Assembly (NCBI GenBank): GCA_017398105.1 | Contig: JAFQHF010000015.1 | Location: 1-54,741, forward strand | Direction of reading: 5' to 3' | From: Oscillospiraceae bacterium | GTDB taxonomy: Bacteria; Bacillota_A; Clostridia; Oscillospirales; Oscillospiraceae | DNA: 54,741 nt | Part shown: positions 25,018 through 35,072 of the stretch, in pieces | How the letters are laid out: the number at the start of each line of letters is the position of its first letter | Numbering within the stretch: position 1 is the first letter of the stretch | Notes under the pieces: generated by a model | Told to the model about the DNA's origin: nothing | What the model saw: only the letters and a program-made list of their open reading frames with translations | Database searches by the model: none | Program-made: the position numbers and the translations under genes

Positions 25018-26166
25018 ATGCAGACACGAAAGTTATATTACGAAGACTCCCATTTAAAGACATTCACCGCCTCCGTTCTCTCCTGTGAGGACATCGGCAA
25101 GGGTTACGAGATCATTCTGGATGCCACCGCCTTCTATCCCGAGGGCGGTGGGCAGGCTGCGGACACCGGCACATTGGGCAACGTCCGGGTTCTGGATACC
25201 CGGGAGCGGGGTGAAACCGTGGTGCACCTGTGCGACGGCCCCCTGTCCGTTGGAGACACTGTGGAAGGCACCATTGACTACCCTGCCCGGTTCCTGCGGA
25301 TGCAGCAGCACAGCGGTGAGCACATCGTCTCCGGCATTATCAACCGCCGCTACGGCTATCACAACGTGGGCTTCCACATGGGCAGCGGCATCATCACCAT
25401 CGATTATGACGGTGTGATCCCGTCAGAAGACCTGCCTGCCCTGGAAGCGGAGGCCAACGCTGCAGTCTGGGCTGATCTTCCCGTCAAATGCTGGTATCCT
25501 TCCCCGGAGGAGCTGCCCAATGTCTTCTACCGCACCAAGCGGGCCCTGCCCTGGCCGGTCCGCATCGTGGAAATCCCCGGCTTCGACAGCTGCGCCTGCT
25601 GCGGCACCCATGTGAAAGCCACCGGTGAGATCGGCCTGATCAAGCTGTTCGACCTCATGGGCTTCCGGGGCGGCACCCGGATGGAAATGGCCTGCGGCAA
25701 GGCAGCCCTGGATATCCTCAACAGCACCTACGAGCAGAACAAGCTGGTTTCCCAGGCCTTCTCCGCCAAGATCCACGAAACCGGCGCGGCTGCTCAACGG
25801 ATGAACGAGATGCTCGCCCAGCAGAAATACCGGATCACCGGTCTGGAAATGCGGATCTTCCGGGACATTGCCGCCGGTCATGCGGGAAAGGGCGATATCC
25901 TCCTCTTCGAAGAAAACCTGGACAACACCGCCGTCCGGGAACTGGCCGATGCCATCGCAGACAAATGCGGCGGCACTGCCTGCGTCTTCAGCGGCAGCGA
26001 TAAACAGGGCTACGCCTTCTGTCTGGTGACCCGCAACGGCGATCTTCGCGCCCTCTGCAAGGACATGACCAAGGCCCTCAACGGCCGCGGCGGCGGCAAG
26101 CCCATCTGCCAGCAGGGCCGGGTACAGGCGGCAAGGAAAGAGATCGAAGCCTTTTTTGCGCAATAA
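25018..26166 (+). CDS. Alanyl-tRNA editing protein, AlaX-L type
   Basis: 382 aa, hydrolyses Ser- or Gly-tRNA(Ala) in trans. The start at 25018 follows GAAGGAAG. An AlaRS-like second-domain beta barrel begins FYPEGGGQAADTG. Zinc ligands are in QQHSGEHIVSG (H-x3-H) and SCACCGTHVKATGEIG (C-x3-H). A C-terminal DHHA1-like domain (GSDKQGYAFCLV, NGRGGGKPICQQG) makes it the long form. Single gene with its own promoter and terminator. Confidence 0.92.
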   Translation: MQTRKLYYEDSHLKTFTASVLSCEDIGKGYEIILDATAFYPEGGGQAADTGTLGNVRVLDTRERGETVVHLCDGPLSVGDTVEGTIDYPARFLRMQQHSGEHIVSGIINRRYGYHNVGFHMGSGIITIDYDGVIPSEDLPALEAEANAAVWADLPVKCWYPSPEELPNVFYRTKRALPWPVRIVEIPGFDSCACCGTHVKATGEIGLIKLFDLMGFRGGTRMEMACGKAALDILNSTYEQNKLVSQAFSAKIHETGAAAQRMNEMLAQQKYRITGLEMRIFRDIAAGHAGKGDILLFEENLDNTAVRELADAIADKCGGTACVFSGSDKQGYAFCLVTRNGDLRALCKDMTKALNGRGGGKPICQQGRVQAARKEIEAFFAQ

Positions 26167-26197
26167 TAAAACTTTTTTCCGATAACTGCAAAGCATT

Positions 26198-26228
26198 GCC
26201 GGCCGGGGATTATTCCCGGCCGGCGTTT
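26198..26228. terminator. Bidirectional terminator between AlaX and gamma-CA-like genes
   Basis: 10-bp stem GCCGGCCGGG / CCCGGCCGGC with a 7-nt loop and GTTTTG on the plus side, between two convergent genes. Confidence 0.75.
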
Positions 26229-26232
26229 TGTA

Positions 26233-26691
26233 TTATTTGCCAAAGGCTTCTTTTGCCAGATGGATATAGTGCTCTGCACTTTCGTAATGGGCGCGGATCT
26301 CTTCCTGCGTCAGGGTTTTCACCACTTTGGCCGGACTTCCCAGCAGCACGGAGCCTGCCGAGGCATGGGTCTTTCCGGTGACCAGCGCACCTGCCCCCAC
26401 CAGGCAGCCGTCTCCCAGCACGGCACCATTGAGCACAATGGAACCCATGCCGATAAGGCACCCGTCTCCCACGGTACAGCCATGAACGATGGCTCCATGG
26501 CCGATGGTACAGTTGGCACCAACGGCAGTTCCGTCGTGAAGGACGCAGTTGTCCTGAATATTGGTTCCCGGACCTACGGTGATGGGGCCGTTGTCACCGC
26601 GAATCACCGCGCCGTACCAGACACTGACGTTTTCCCCCAGGGTCACATCCCCAACCACCGTGGCATTTGGCGCCAGATAGACGTTTTTCAT
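26233..26691 (-). CDS. Gamma-carbonic-anhydrase-like hexapeptide-repeat protein
   Basis: 152 aa of left-handed beta-helix turns (for example NVSVWYGAVIRGD, GHGAIVHGCTVGDGCLIGMG). The His residues in IGHGAIVHG sit where gamma-CA and YrdA-type proteins bind zinc. ATG at 26691 follows GGTGAG; a GTG at 26706 overlapping the stop region of the isomerase gene is an alternative. It ends the sugar operon, so carbonic anhydrase or sugar acyltransferase activity are both conceivable. Confidence 0.8.
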   Translation of the reverse strand: MKNVYLAPNATVVGDVTLGENVSVWYGAVIRGDNGPITVGPGTNIQDNCVLHDGTAVGANCTIGHGAIVHGCTVGDGCLIGMGSIVLNGAVLGDGCLVGAGALVTGKTHASAGSVLLGSPAKVVKTLTQEEIRAHYESAEHYIHLAKEAFGK

Positions 26692-26698
26692 GGAAGCT

Positions 26699-27265
26699 TT
26701 ACTCACCGCAGTTTGCCAGAATGTACATCATCAGGTGATCCAGCACCATGTGCACATCCTCCACAATCTGCATATTGTCGATCTTCACATGCACCGCATG
26801 GTCAGCAAGACCCAGCAGCTTGCCGCCGCCATAGCCCACCAGAGCCGCGGTCTTTGCGCCGTTGTCCTTTGCGTAGCGGATAGCCCGCACCACATTTTCG
26901 GAATTGCCGCTGCCGGAAATGCCGATGACCAGGTCTCCTTCATGGAGCTTTGCCCGCAGGGGCATGACGAACACATCGTCATAGCTGATATCATTGGCAA
27001 TGGCCATCATCAGGGGCGTATTGTCATTGAGGCATTCAAAGTCATACTTGACCTTCTGGTTCAGGCTGACGCCCTTCATGAAGTCGCAGACAAAATGAGA
27101 GGCCGTGGCTGCACTGCCGCCGTTGCCGCAGATGAAGATCCGCTTGCCGTTCAGGCGGGTCTGCTCCATCAGGTTTATCAGGTCGTTGATGGCCTGGTGA
27201 TCCAGGCTCTGTAAGATTTCAATCTCGGTTTTCAGGTAATCTGCGATTTGGGGCAAATAGTTCAT
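26699..27265 (-). CDS. SIS-domain isomerase, GmhA-like (sedoheptulose-7-phosphate isomerase family)
   Basis: 188 aa. FICGNGGSAATASHFVCDF and IGISGSGNSENVVRAI are the two phosphosugar-binding loops of GmhA/DiaA-type SIS proteins. The PfkB gene before it overlaps by 4 bp (ATGA). The pair GmhA-HldA makes heptose bisphosphate in Gram-negative lipopolysaccharide synthesis, but no nucleotidyltransferase is present here, so a different phosphosugar is at least as likely. Confidence 0.85.
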   Translation of the reverse strand: MNYLPQIADYLKTEIEILQSLDHQAINDLINLMEQTRLNGKRIFICGNGGSAATASHFVCDFMKGVSLNQKVKYDFECLNDNTPLMMAIANDISYDDVFVMPLRAKLHEGDLVIGISGSGNSENVVRAIRYAKDNGAKTAALVGYGGGKLLGLADHAVHVKIDNMQIVEDVHMVLDHLMMYILANCGE

Positions 27266-28281
27266 AGGCTACCTCCTTTGTACTCTGTCAGGCGTTGGCG
27301 CACCTGAGAAACGGTCGCGGTGCCGGTGACACCGATCTGCTGAATGGTGATGGAGGAAATGGCGCAGCCCAGCAGGGCCGCTTCCTCTTCTGTCAGGCCC
27401 AGGCTCAGACCCAGTACGATTCCCGCCGAGGAAGCATCTCCCGCGCCGCAGATATCGATGGGGCCGGTAACAGGGAAGGCCGGCACCGCCTGAATGGAAT
27501 CCGAAGCCAGCACCAGCATACCGGCGCTTCCCCGGGTGACAAACACAGGACGGCCATTGGGCAGCTCTGCTGCCTTCCGACGCAGGGCCTCCGAATCCTC
27601 CGGATCTCCCTCCCGGCCCATCAGCTCAAAATTGTTGCACTTGACGATCACATTCCGGAACTGCCGGATAAAGGATCGGGAATCTGCATAGAAGATCACA
27701 TTGGGATGGCTCTCCGCCAGCTCTGCCAGCTTATCCCGGACATAATCCGTGATCACGCCCAGATTCCGCTGGAAGAACTGATCCAGCAGGATCACCGCAT
27801 CCACCCGGCTCAGGCAGCTTTCCAGATTCCCAAGGAGCCGATCCTCCAGTTCCCGGGAAATGGGGGTGAAGTTCCGGAAATCCAGCCGGTTCTGTTCTTC
27901 CCAGGTGCCGTCCGGCCTTCTGCGCATGGGTTTGGTGTAGGTGCTGGTGCAGACCGTATCGCTTTGCACCAGCAGGCTGGTGTCCGCACCGATGGCGTCC
28001 AGAGCTCTGCGCAGCTCATAGCCCTCACCGTCATCACCGGTCAGGCCGACGCAGATGACCTGTGCGCCCAGCGCCCGGAGATTTCCGGTGACTGTGCCGC
28101 CGGCACCGGGATATTTCTTCTTGTCATGCACCTGCCATGCCATCAGACCCGTTTCCACGGATTCTTCGTCCCGGGCAGGGTCGATGTACAGGTACTTGTC
28201 CAGGCAGAAATCACCGAACACCGCGATCCTGGCCTGGGCAGTCCGTTCCAGTACCTGTGAGATCTTACCAATATCCATCAT
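27262..28281 (-). CDS. PfkB-family sugar kinase, HldE N-domain-like
   Basis: 339 aa. AVFGDFCLDKYLYID at the N-terminus, PGAGGTVTGNLRALG for substrate binding, and GPIDICGAGDASSAG with the catalytic Asp in the anion-hole motif. The layout resembles heptose-7-phosphate kinase. It overlaps the preceding gene by 4 bp and the following isomerase by 4 bp, so the three are translationally coupled. Confidence 0.88.
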   Translation of the reverse strand: MMDIGKISQVLERTAQARIAVFGDFCLDKYLYIDPARDEESVETGLMAWQVHDKKKYPGAGGTVTGNLRALGAQVICVGLTGDDGEGYELRRALDAIGADTSLLVQSDTVCTSTYTKPMRRRPDGTWEEQNRLDFRNFTPISRELEDRLLGNLESCLSRVDAVILLDQFFQRNLGVITDYVRDKLAELAESHPNVIFYADSRSFIRQFRNVIVKCNNFELMGREGDPEDSEALRRKAAELPNGRPVFVTRGSAGMLVLASDSIQAVPAFPVTGPIDICGAGDASSAGIVLGLSLGLTEEEAALLGCAISSITIQQIGVTGTATVSQVRQRLTEYKGGSL

Positions 28282-29267
28282 TTTCCCCGGGCCTCGTCGG
28301 CGGCGAAGGTCAGCTTCGCCAGATTGGGCAGGGTCCTGTTATGCTCGCCCCGGACATAGTAGCTGATGCCGCCATCGGCCACGGTTCTGGCCAGGATGGT
28401 CTTCCAGGGGCGGAAATAGTACCGGGGGTCGGACTTGGGCGGTGCAGTATGGTAATCCTCGCTGCCGTCAATGGGCTGGATATCGAAGACGGCTGTGTGG
28501 AAATGGCAGATGCGTCTGCCCTCCTGATGGGCCACATTCCGGCTCATAGCCAGAGCCTTCAGGTAGACCTCCGGGCCTGCCACGGCAGAGCCGAAGTTCA
28601 GGAACACACCGTTCTCCAGATTGGTAACGCTCTGGGTGTAGATCAGAAAATCGGTATAGGAGCAGGCACCCATGGCCGCGCCGTCGCAGTTGGGATGCTC
28701 ATGGATAATATCGTTGCCCACACCCACATGAACGGTGACGGGAATGCCCAGGTGATAGCCCATGGCCAGCACGCTCTGCTCCCGGTAGGGGAAGTTGTTT
28801 TCCCAGATGTAACGGCCCAGGGCCTCGCCCCAGCCGATGCCCTCTTTGGCACCCTGGACGATAATGTCGTTGATGAGGCCGCTTTCGTGCCACAGGCCGA
28901 ACTGGCCTTCGCTGACATATTTGGCAACACTTTCGCAGGTGTGGCCGATCATGGCAAACTCGAAATCATGGATAGAGCCGGCGCCGTTGGTGGCCAGATG
29001 GGTCACCAGGCCCCGCTTCATCAGCTCGATCATATACAGGCCGTTGCCGGTGCGGATCACATGGGCGCCATACATCAGCAGTACGGTGGCATCATGCTCC
29101 CGGCGGGCCTTGACGATTGCCTCCGCCAGAACAGGCAGAGCGGGATGGGAATATTCCGGAGCAGGCTCACTGGGGTCCAGCAGCACCTTCTGCAGATCCA
29201 CATCATGAATTCTCTGCTCCAAAGGCAGGATTTTCAGTTTCGAACGGTCAAACTGGGGATAGGGCAT
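28278..29267 (-). CDS. Conserved protein of unknown function, deoxyhypusine-synthase-like in outline
   Basis: 329 aa from the ATG at 29267 with AGGAGGG upstream. I do not firmly recognise it. The stretch YGAHVIRTGNGLYMIELM followed by GLVTHLATNGAGSIHDFEFA has the same order of hydrophobic strand, Gly-rich turn and acidic end as the NAD-binding part of deoxyhypusine synthase. Later VTVHVGVGNDIIHEHPNCDG and FLNFGSAVAGPEVYLKAL are conserved-looking and Gly/His-rich. It is the first gene of the run with the PfkB kinase and GmhA-like isomerase, so it probably acts on the same sugar or a linked amine. The assignment rests on eye comparison only. Confidence 0.4.
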   Translation of the reverse strand: MPYPQFDRSKLKILPLEQRIHDVDLQKVLLDPSEPAPEYSHPALPVLAEAIVKARREHDATVLLMYGAHVIRTGNGLYMIELMKRGLVTHLATNGAGSIHDFEFAMIGHTCESVAKYVSEGQFGLWHESGLINDIIVQGAKEGIGWGEALGRYIWENNFPYREQSVLAMGYHLGIPVTVHVGVGNDIIHEHPNCDGAAMGACSYTDFLIYTQSVTNLENGVFLNFGSAVAGPEVYLKALAMSRNVAHQEGRRICHFHTAVFDIQPIDGSEDYHTAPPKSDPRYYFRPWKTILARTVADGGISYYVRGEHNRTLPNLAKLTFAADEARGK

Positions 29268-29307
29268 GGTTATTCCCTCCTGTAAATGAAATTTTCTGTA
29301 AGGCATG

Positions 29308-29486
29308 TAAATGATCGTTTGTCGCACGATTAATAATCATCTGTTGTAGGGGCGGATTTCTAATCCGCCCTAACCCCACCGACACATGCACAGTGAAATT
29401 CACCGTACATTTGTCGGTATCCGGAGGGCGGATTGGAAATCCGCCCCTACGATTGGTTGATGCCCATACCGACAAACGATCATTTA
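29308..29486 (+). repeat. Family 1 MITE-like repeat, copy 5
   Basis: 179 bp with perfect 17-bp terminal inverted repeats TAAATGATCGTTTGTCG / CGACAAACGATCATTTA. It is the best-preserved copy and defines the element. Confidence 0.92.
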
Positions 29487-29501
29487 TCTTACCAAATATA
29501 A

Positions 29502-29527
29502 CAGGGCGGGCAGTTTTGCCCGCCCTG
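29502..29527 (-). terminator. Terminator of the sugar operon part ending with the HAD gene
   Basis: 11-bp perfect stem CAGGGCGGGCA / TGCCCGCCCTG with a GTTT loop, then TTATATTT on the minus strand. Confidence 0.75.
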
Positions 29528-29536
29528 CTGCCGTAA

Positions 29537-30340
29537 TTACAAAATCACGCTGAGGATCTCTTCTGTTTCCCGGAAATCGGGGATAATGGCGTTGGCACCG
29601 GCGGCAATCAGACGGTTTCGCTTCCAGTCGTTGATGCCCTGCCGGGTCTCTTCGTTGGTGGCCGCGCCGATGGCCAGTCCGCCCAGATTCGCCACCAGCT
29701 CCACCTCCACATAGCCGTCGCCAAAGGATACCAGCTGGTTGGGCAGGATGCCCTCCCGATCCAGCATGTCCCGAATCACCAGTTCCTTGGAGCAGGAAAG
29801 CATATGGTCGTGGGCGCCATGAATGCCCCCTTCGAACACACCGTCCAGCCCCAGCAGGCTGGCTTCGTACAAAACATCCTTCTCATCCGTACCGCTGGCC
29901 AGGTAGCAGCGGATGCCTCTTGCCTGCAGAGCATCGATAAAGGGCCGGATACCGGGCACCAGATGATCCTCCGGCTTTTCCCTGCCCTGTTCCAGGGCTT
30001 TCTTCCGGTCTTCAATGCGAAGCTCCAGCCGCCGCAGATACTCATGCTTGTAAACATGGGGGTCCCGGTGAGGGCCGCCGCGGCTGACTACCTCTTCATC
30101 CAGCCGGATACACTGGAAGATGGTCTGCTTGCCGGTGAGGGTGTCCACAAAATCCGTGACGATGGTCAGAAGCTGCTCCTTCGTCTCGTCGGTTCCGGTT
30201 TCCTGCAGCACCTCCACGAAATAGGGGATCATAATATTCTGCCAGCCCTCCCGGATCAGGCTGATGGTTCCGTCAAAGTCAAACAGGGCGTAGCGGATAT
30301 CCATGCCTTCCCAGGGGCGGATCACTTCCACCGCTGCCAT
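29537..30340 (-). CDS. HAD-superfamily hydrolase
   Basis: 267 aa. Motif I FDFDGTIS with the nucleophile Asp, motif II LASGTDE, and motif IV SFGDGYVEVE, where the usual second Asp is replaced by an acidic Glu region. A helical cap lies between about residues 35 and 130. It starts one base after the stop of the TIM-barrel isomerase gene. Probably a sugar-phosphate phosphatase of the island. Confidence 0.85.
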   Translation of the reverse strand: MAAVEVIRPWEGMDIRYALFDFDGTISLIREGWQNIMIPYFVEVLQETGTDETKEQLLTIVTDFVDTLTGKQTIFQCIRLDEEVVSRGGPHRDPHVYKHEYLRRLELRIEDRKKALEQGREKPEDHLVPGIRPFIDALQARGIRCYLASGTDEKDVLYEASLLGLDGVFEGGIHGAHDHMLSCSKELVIRDMLDREGILPNQLVSFGDGYVEVELVANLGGLAIGAATNEETRQGINDWKRNRLIAAGANAIIPDFRETEEILSVIL

Positions 30341-30341
30341 A

Positions 30342-31328
30342 TTATTCGGTCTTCAGGGCAGCATCAAAGGCCACGTTGGAGGGCTCGAAGTTCATCTTTC
30401 TGGTGAACTCATAGGCCTCCTTGGCACCGTACATGCGCTCCATGCCGGAATCTTCCCATTCCACGGACAGGGGGCCGCTGTAGCCCATGGCATTCAGCTC
30501 CCGGGTAATGTCGTCAAAGTTCACGTTGCCGTGACCCAGGGAGACAAAGTTCCAGCCCCGGCGCAGATCACCGAACTCCAGATGGCTGCCCAGGATACCG
30601 GCACGGCCGTCCAGACGAACCTTCACGTCCTTCATATGGACATGGTAAACCCGGTCTGCAAAGTCACGCAGGAACAGGGCGGGGTCCATGCCCTGCCATA
30701 CCAGGTGGGAGGGGTCAAAGTTGATACCCAGGGTGGGACGGTAGTTGAAGGTCTCCAGCAGCTTCTTGGTGCTGTAGTAATCGAAGGCGATCTCGGTGGG
30801 ATGGACTTCCAGCGCAAACTTCACGCCGCACTCGTCGAACACATCAAAGATGGGGTCCCACAGCTCCTTGATCTTTGCGAAACCGGCATCGATCATTTCC
30901 TGGGTGGTCTGGGGGAAGGAATACCAGTAGGCCCAGATGGGGCTGCCCATGAAGCAGGTGACCACTTCTGCGCCGATGAGCTGGGCTGCCTTGGCAACGT
31001 ACTTCATTTCCTCAATGGCCCAGGCCCGGATCTGCTCGGGCTTGCCTGCCAGGGCGTTGGGAGCAAAGTTGTCCAGACGGGGGTCCCAGTTGTCGCCCAC
31101 GCACTGACCAACCAGATGGGCGCCCAGTGCCCAGACCTTCAGGTTATACTTATCCAGAGTGGCCTTCACTTCCTGGCGGTAGCTTTCCTCGGCCACGTAT
31201 CTGCGCACATCCAGATGGGATGCCACGGCGATTTCCAGACCGTCATAGCCCATGGCGGACATGACTTCACATACTTTTTCAAAAGGCAGGTCGCCATACT
31301 GACCTGTGGTGATGGTAATGGGTCTCAT
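30342..31328 (-). CDS. Sugar phosphate isomerase/epimerase (xylose isomerase-like TIM barrel)
   Basis: 328 aa. Metal ligands of the AP-endonuclease-2-like barrel are seen: ALEVHPTEIAFD (Glu), NFDPSHLVWQG (Asp and His), YHVHMKDVK (His) and SVEWEDSGMER (Glu). AGGAGG precedes the ATG. It follows the Gfo/Idh/MocA gene, a pairing common in inositol, glucosamine and keto-sugar catabolism, where it would interconvert the oxidised product. Confidence 0.88.
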   Translation of the reverse strand: MRPITITTGQYGDLPFEKVCEVMSAMGYDGLEIAVASHLDVRRYVAEESYRQEVKATLDKYNLKVWALGAHLVGQCVGDNWDPRLDNFAPNALAGKPEQIRAWAIEEMKYVAKAAQLIGAEVVTCFMGSPIWAYWYSFPQTTQEMIDAGFAKIKELWDPIFDVFDECGVKFALEVHPTEIAFDYYSTKKLLETFNYRPTLGINFDPSHLVWQGMDPALFLRDFADRVYHVHMKDVKVRLDGRAGILGSHLEFGDLRRGWNFVSLGHGNVNFDDITRELNAMGYSGPLSVEWEDSGMERMYGAKEAYEFTRKMNFEPSNVAFDAALKTE

Positions 31329-31358
31329 AAACTGCCTCCTCGTATTATTCTTCAGAAA

Positions 31359-32399
31359 TTATACAACGTCCTCAGCCTTGCCGCTGATAGAGGATGCCTG
31401 GTTGGCGAAGATGACCTTCATGGCGTGCATGGCGCTCTCGCCGCTGATGGCAGGCTCGTGGCCGTCCACGATGCAGTCGATGAAGGCGTCGATCACGCCG
31501 GTGGTGGTGCGGCCGCCGGTGGTCTGCTCCTTGTTGGAGGTCAGCTTGTCCAGCTCATAGGGCACCACGGTGCCGTCGGGCTTCTCCACGATCAGGGAGT
31601 AGTTGGGATCGTCATACAGGCGGATGACACCGTTCTTGCAGTACAGCTTGGTGGAGTTGTTCTCTGCGCCGTAGTTGGTCCAGCCCACATGCATGGTGCC
31701 CACAACGCCGTTCTCCAGGGTGTAGATGGCGAAGGCATTGTCATCCACATCGATCAGGCGGCCGTCGGGATAGCGCTTGTCCACGGTGGTGATGACGGCA
31801 GAGGTTTTGACGATCTTCTTGCCGGTCAGGTAATACAGCAGGTCGGTCTTGTGAACGCCCAGGTCAGCCATGGCACCGAACTGTGCAGTGCGCTTGTCGA
31901 AGAACCAGGAGTTTGCAGAACCGGTCCAGCCCTCGGGGCCGGGATGGATGAAGTGGGTCTCAAAGGCCAGAATCTCGCCCATCTCGCCGCTGTCCAGCAG
32001 CTCCTTGGCCTTGACGTGAGCCTTTGCCAGACGCTGGTTCTGGCCGATCATCAGATACTTGCCCATTTCCTTGGCGGTGGCGACCATAGCCTCGCAGTCC
32101 TCGGGAGTGGTGGCCATGGGCTTCTCGCACAGAACGTGCTTGCCGGCCTTCAGAGCCTGGATGCTGATTTCTGCATGGAAGCGGTTGGCAACGCAGACGC
32201 TGACGGCATCCACATCCGATGCCAGCAGCTCTTCCACGGAAGCATAGACCTTGCCGCCGTAGAGCTTGGCCAGAGCCTCTGCCTTTTCGGGAACCACATC
32301 AAAGAAGGCGGTAATTTCGCAGTTGGGGTTTTCAAAATACTCAGGCGCGTGACGAACCTCGGTGATCTTGCCGCAGCCGATAATACCGATCTTGATCAT
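31359..32399 (-). CDS. Gfo/Idh/MocA-family oxidoreductase
   Basis: 346 aa NAD(P)-dependent sugar or inositol dehydrogenase. The nucleotide loop is IGIIGCGKITEVRH at the N-terminus, CEKPMATT is the family EKP motif, and LGVHKTDLLYYL carries the second catalytic His. GGAGG lies upstream. Lies directly after the ABC permease gene; likely oxidises the imported sugar. Confidence 0.9.
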   Translation of the reverse strand: MIKIGIIGCGKITEVRHAPEYFENPNCEITAFFDVVPEKAEALAKLYGGKVYASVEELLASDVDAVSVCVANRFHAEISIQALKAGKHVLCEKPMATTPEDCEAMVATAKEMGKYLMIGQNQRLAKAHVKAKELLDSGEMGEILAFETHFIHPGPEGWTGSANSWFFDKRTAQFGAMADLGVHKTDLLYYLTGKKIVKTSAVITTVDKRYPDGRLIDVDDNAFAIYTLENGVVGTMHVGWTNYGAENNSTKLYCKNGVIRLYDDPNYSLIVEKPDGTVVPYELDKLTSNKEQTTGGRTTTGVIDAFIDCIVDGHEPAISGESAMHAMKVIFANQASSISGKAEDVV

Positions 32400-32431
32400 A
32401 ATAAGTTACCTCCGTTAATAGTAAGGATAGG

Positions 32432-33435
32432 TTATCTGCGCTTGTTCTGGAAATTCTGCATCAGGACAGCCAGGATGATGATGGCCGCACTGATGGCACC
32501 ATTCAGGTAGGAGGAGATGTCGGCAACCGTCAGGACGTTGCTGATGATACGGAACATCAGAACACCCAGGAAGGTGCCGATGATCTTGCCCCGGCCGCCG
32601 GTCATGGAGGTGCCGCCGATGGCGACAGCGGCGATGGCATCCATTTCCCAGCCGTTGGCGGCGGAAGCGGATGCAACTGCGGTCATACGGGAGGCATAGA
32701 TCAGAGCTGCGATACCGCACATGGCACCGGTGATCATGTAGGTTGCGATCTTGACCCGATCCACGTTGATACCGGACAGGCGGGCAGATTTCTCATTGCT
32801 GCCCACGGCGAAGACATGCTTGCCCAGGGCGGTCTTTTTCATGATGATGTCAAAGACGATGACAGCAGCCACCAGAACGATCATCAGCGTGGGAATCTTA
32901 AATTCCCCGATCTGGATGCCGCCGATGGCCAGCTGACGGAAGGAATCATAGTTTTCCCGGGAGACGGTGAAGGGGCCGCCTGCGCCGTAGTAGTTGATGA
33001 TGGCGCGGGCTGCGCTCATGGTAGCCAGGGTGGCAACCATGGGAGGCATGCCGCCCTTGGTGACCAGCAGGCCGTTGATCAGGCCGATGCACAGACCGGC
33101 AGCGATGCAGAACAGCAGCATGATGAACACATTGTTGGTGGCATTGAGGATCCAGATGCCGAAGCCGCCGATGAGGGCAACCTGAGAGCCGACAGAAATA
33201 TCGATCAGGCCGGCACCGATGACCATGGTCATGCCCATGGCGATGAGGCCGATCATACAGCCCTGGACGAACAGATTGGAGATATTGCCCCAAGTGAAGA
33301 AATTGGGGTTGATGGCCGCGCCGATGATCACCAGCACGATGAACGACAGCACGAAGCTGTATTCACCGGTCAGCGCCCGGCCCAGCTGCTTTGCCGTATC
33401 CTTATTCAGGGTAATGGGTTTCTTTTCTGCATTTC

Positions 33436-33439
<4 letters not shown>
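32432..33439 (-). CDS. Ribose-type ABC transporter permease (RbsC family)
   Basis: 335 aa with eight to ten membrane helices. GMTMVIGAGLIDISVGSQVAL, INGLLVTKGGMPPMVATL and VAIGGTSMTGGRGKIIGTFLG are the family landmarks, the last being the EAA-like coupling loop. Overlaps the ATPase gene by 4 bp (ATGA). Confidence 0.93.
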
Positions 33440-34947
<1,508 letters not shown>

Positions 34948-35017
34948 GGCAACGGTTCCTTTCCTAGTTTCTTGTGGTTGGGGATGCGGTTTCCGGAACA
35001 GTCCGGATCGTAGAAAG

Positions 35018-35047
35018 CCGGGCCGGCTGACTTAACAGCCGGCCCGG
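35018..35047 (-). terminator. Intra-operon hairpin between binding protein and ATPase genes
   Basis: 11-bp perfect GC stem with an 8-nt loop but only CTTTC on the minus strand after it. A partial terminator or mRNA-stabilising hairpin would let the binding protein be made in excess, as is usual for such operons. Confidence 0.6.
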
Positions 35048-35072
35048 GGGTAAGGTATAAAATTACAGGGAA

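Noticed and set aside
26699..28281. A complete ADP-heptose pathway
   Set aside because: The isomerase and kinase fit, but no HldC/HldE nucleotidyltransferase or epimerase is present in the window.
29248..29475. Frame giving a PPDTDKCTVNF-type peptide, seen also at 18600-18766
   Set aside because: It is the translated family 1 repeat; the same peptide recurs only because the repeat recurs.
30303..32510. 735-codon plus-strand frame opposite the sugar genes
   Set aside because: It lies antisense to three clear enzymes and shows no domain; it reflects GC-rich codon bias of the real strand.
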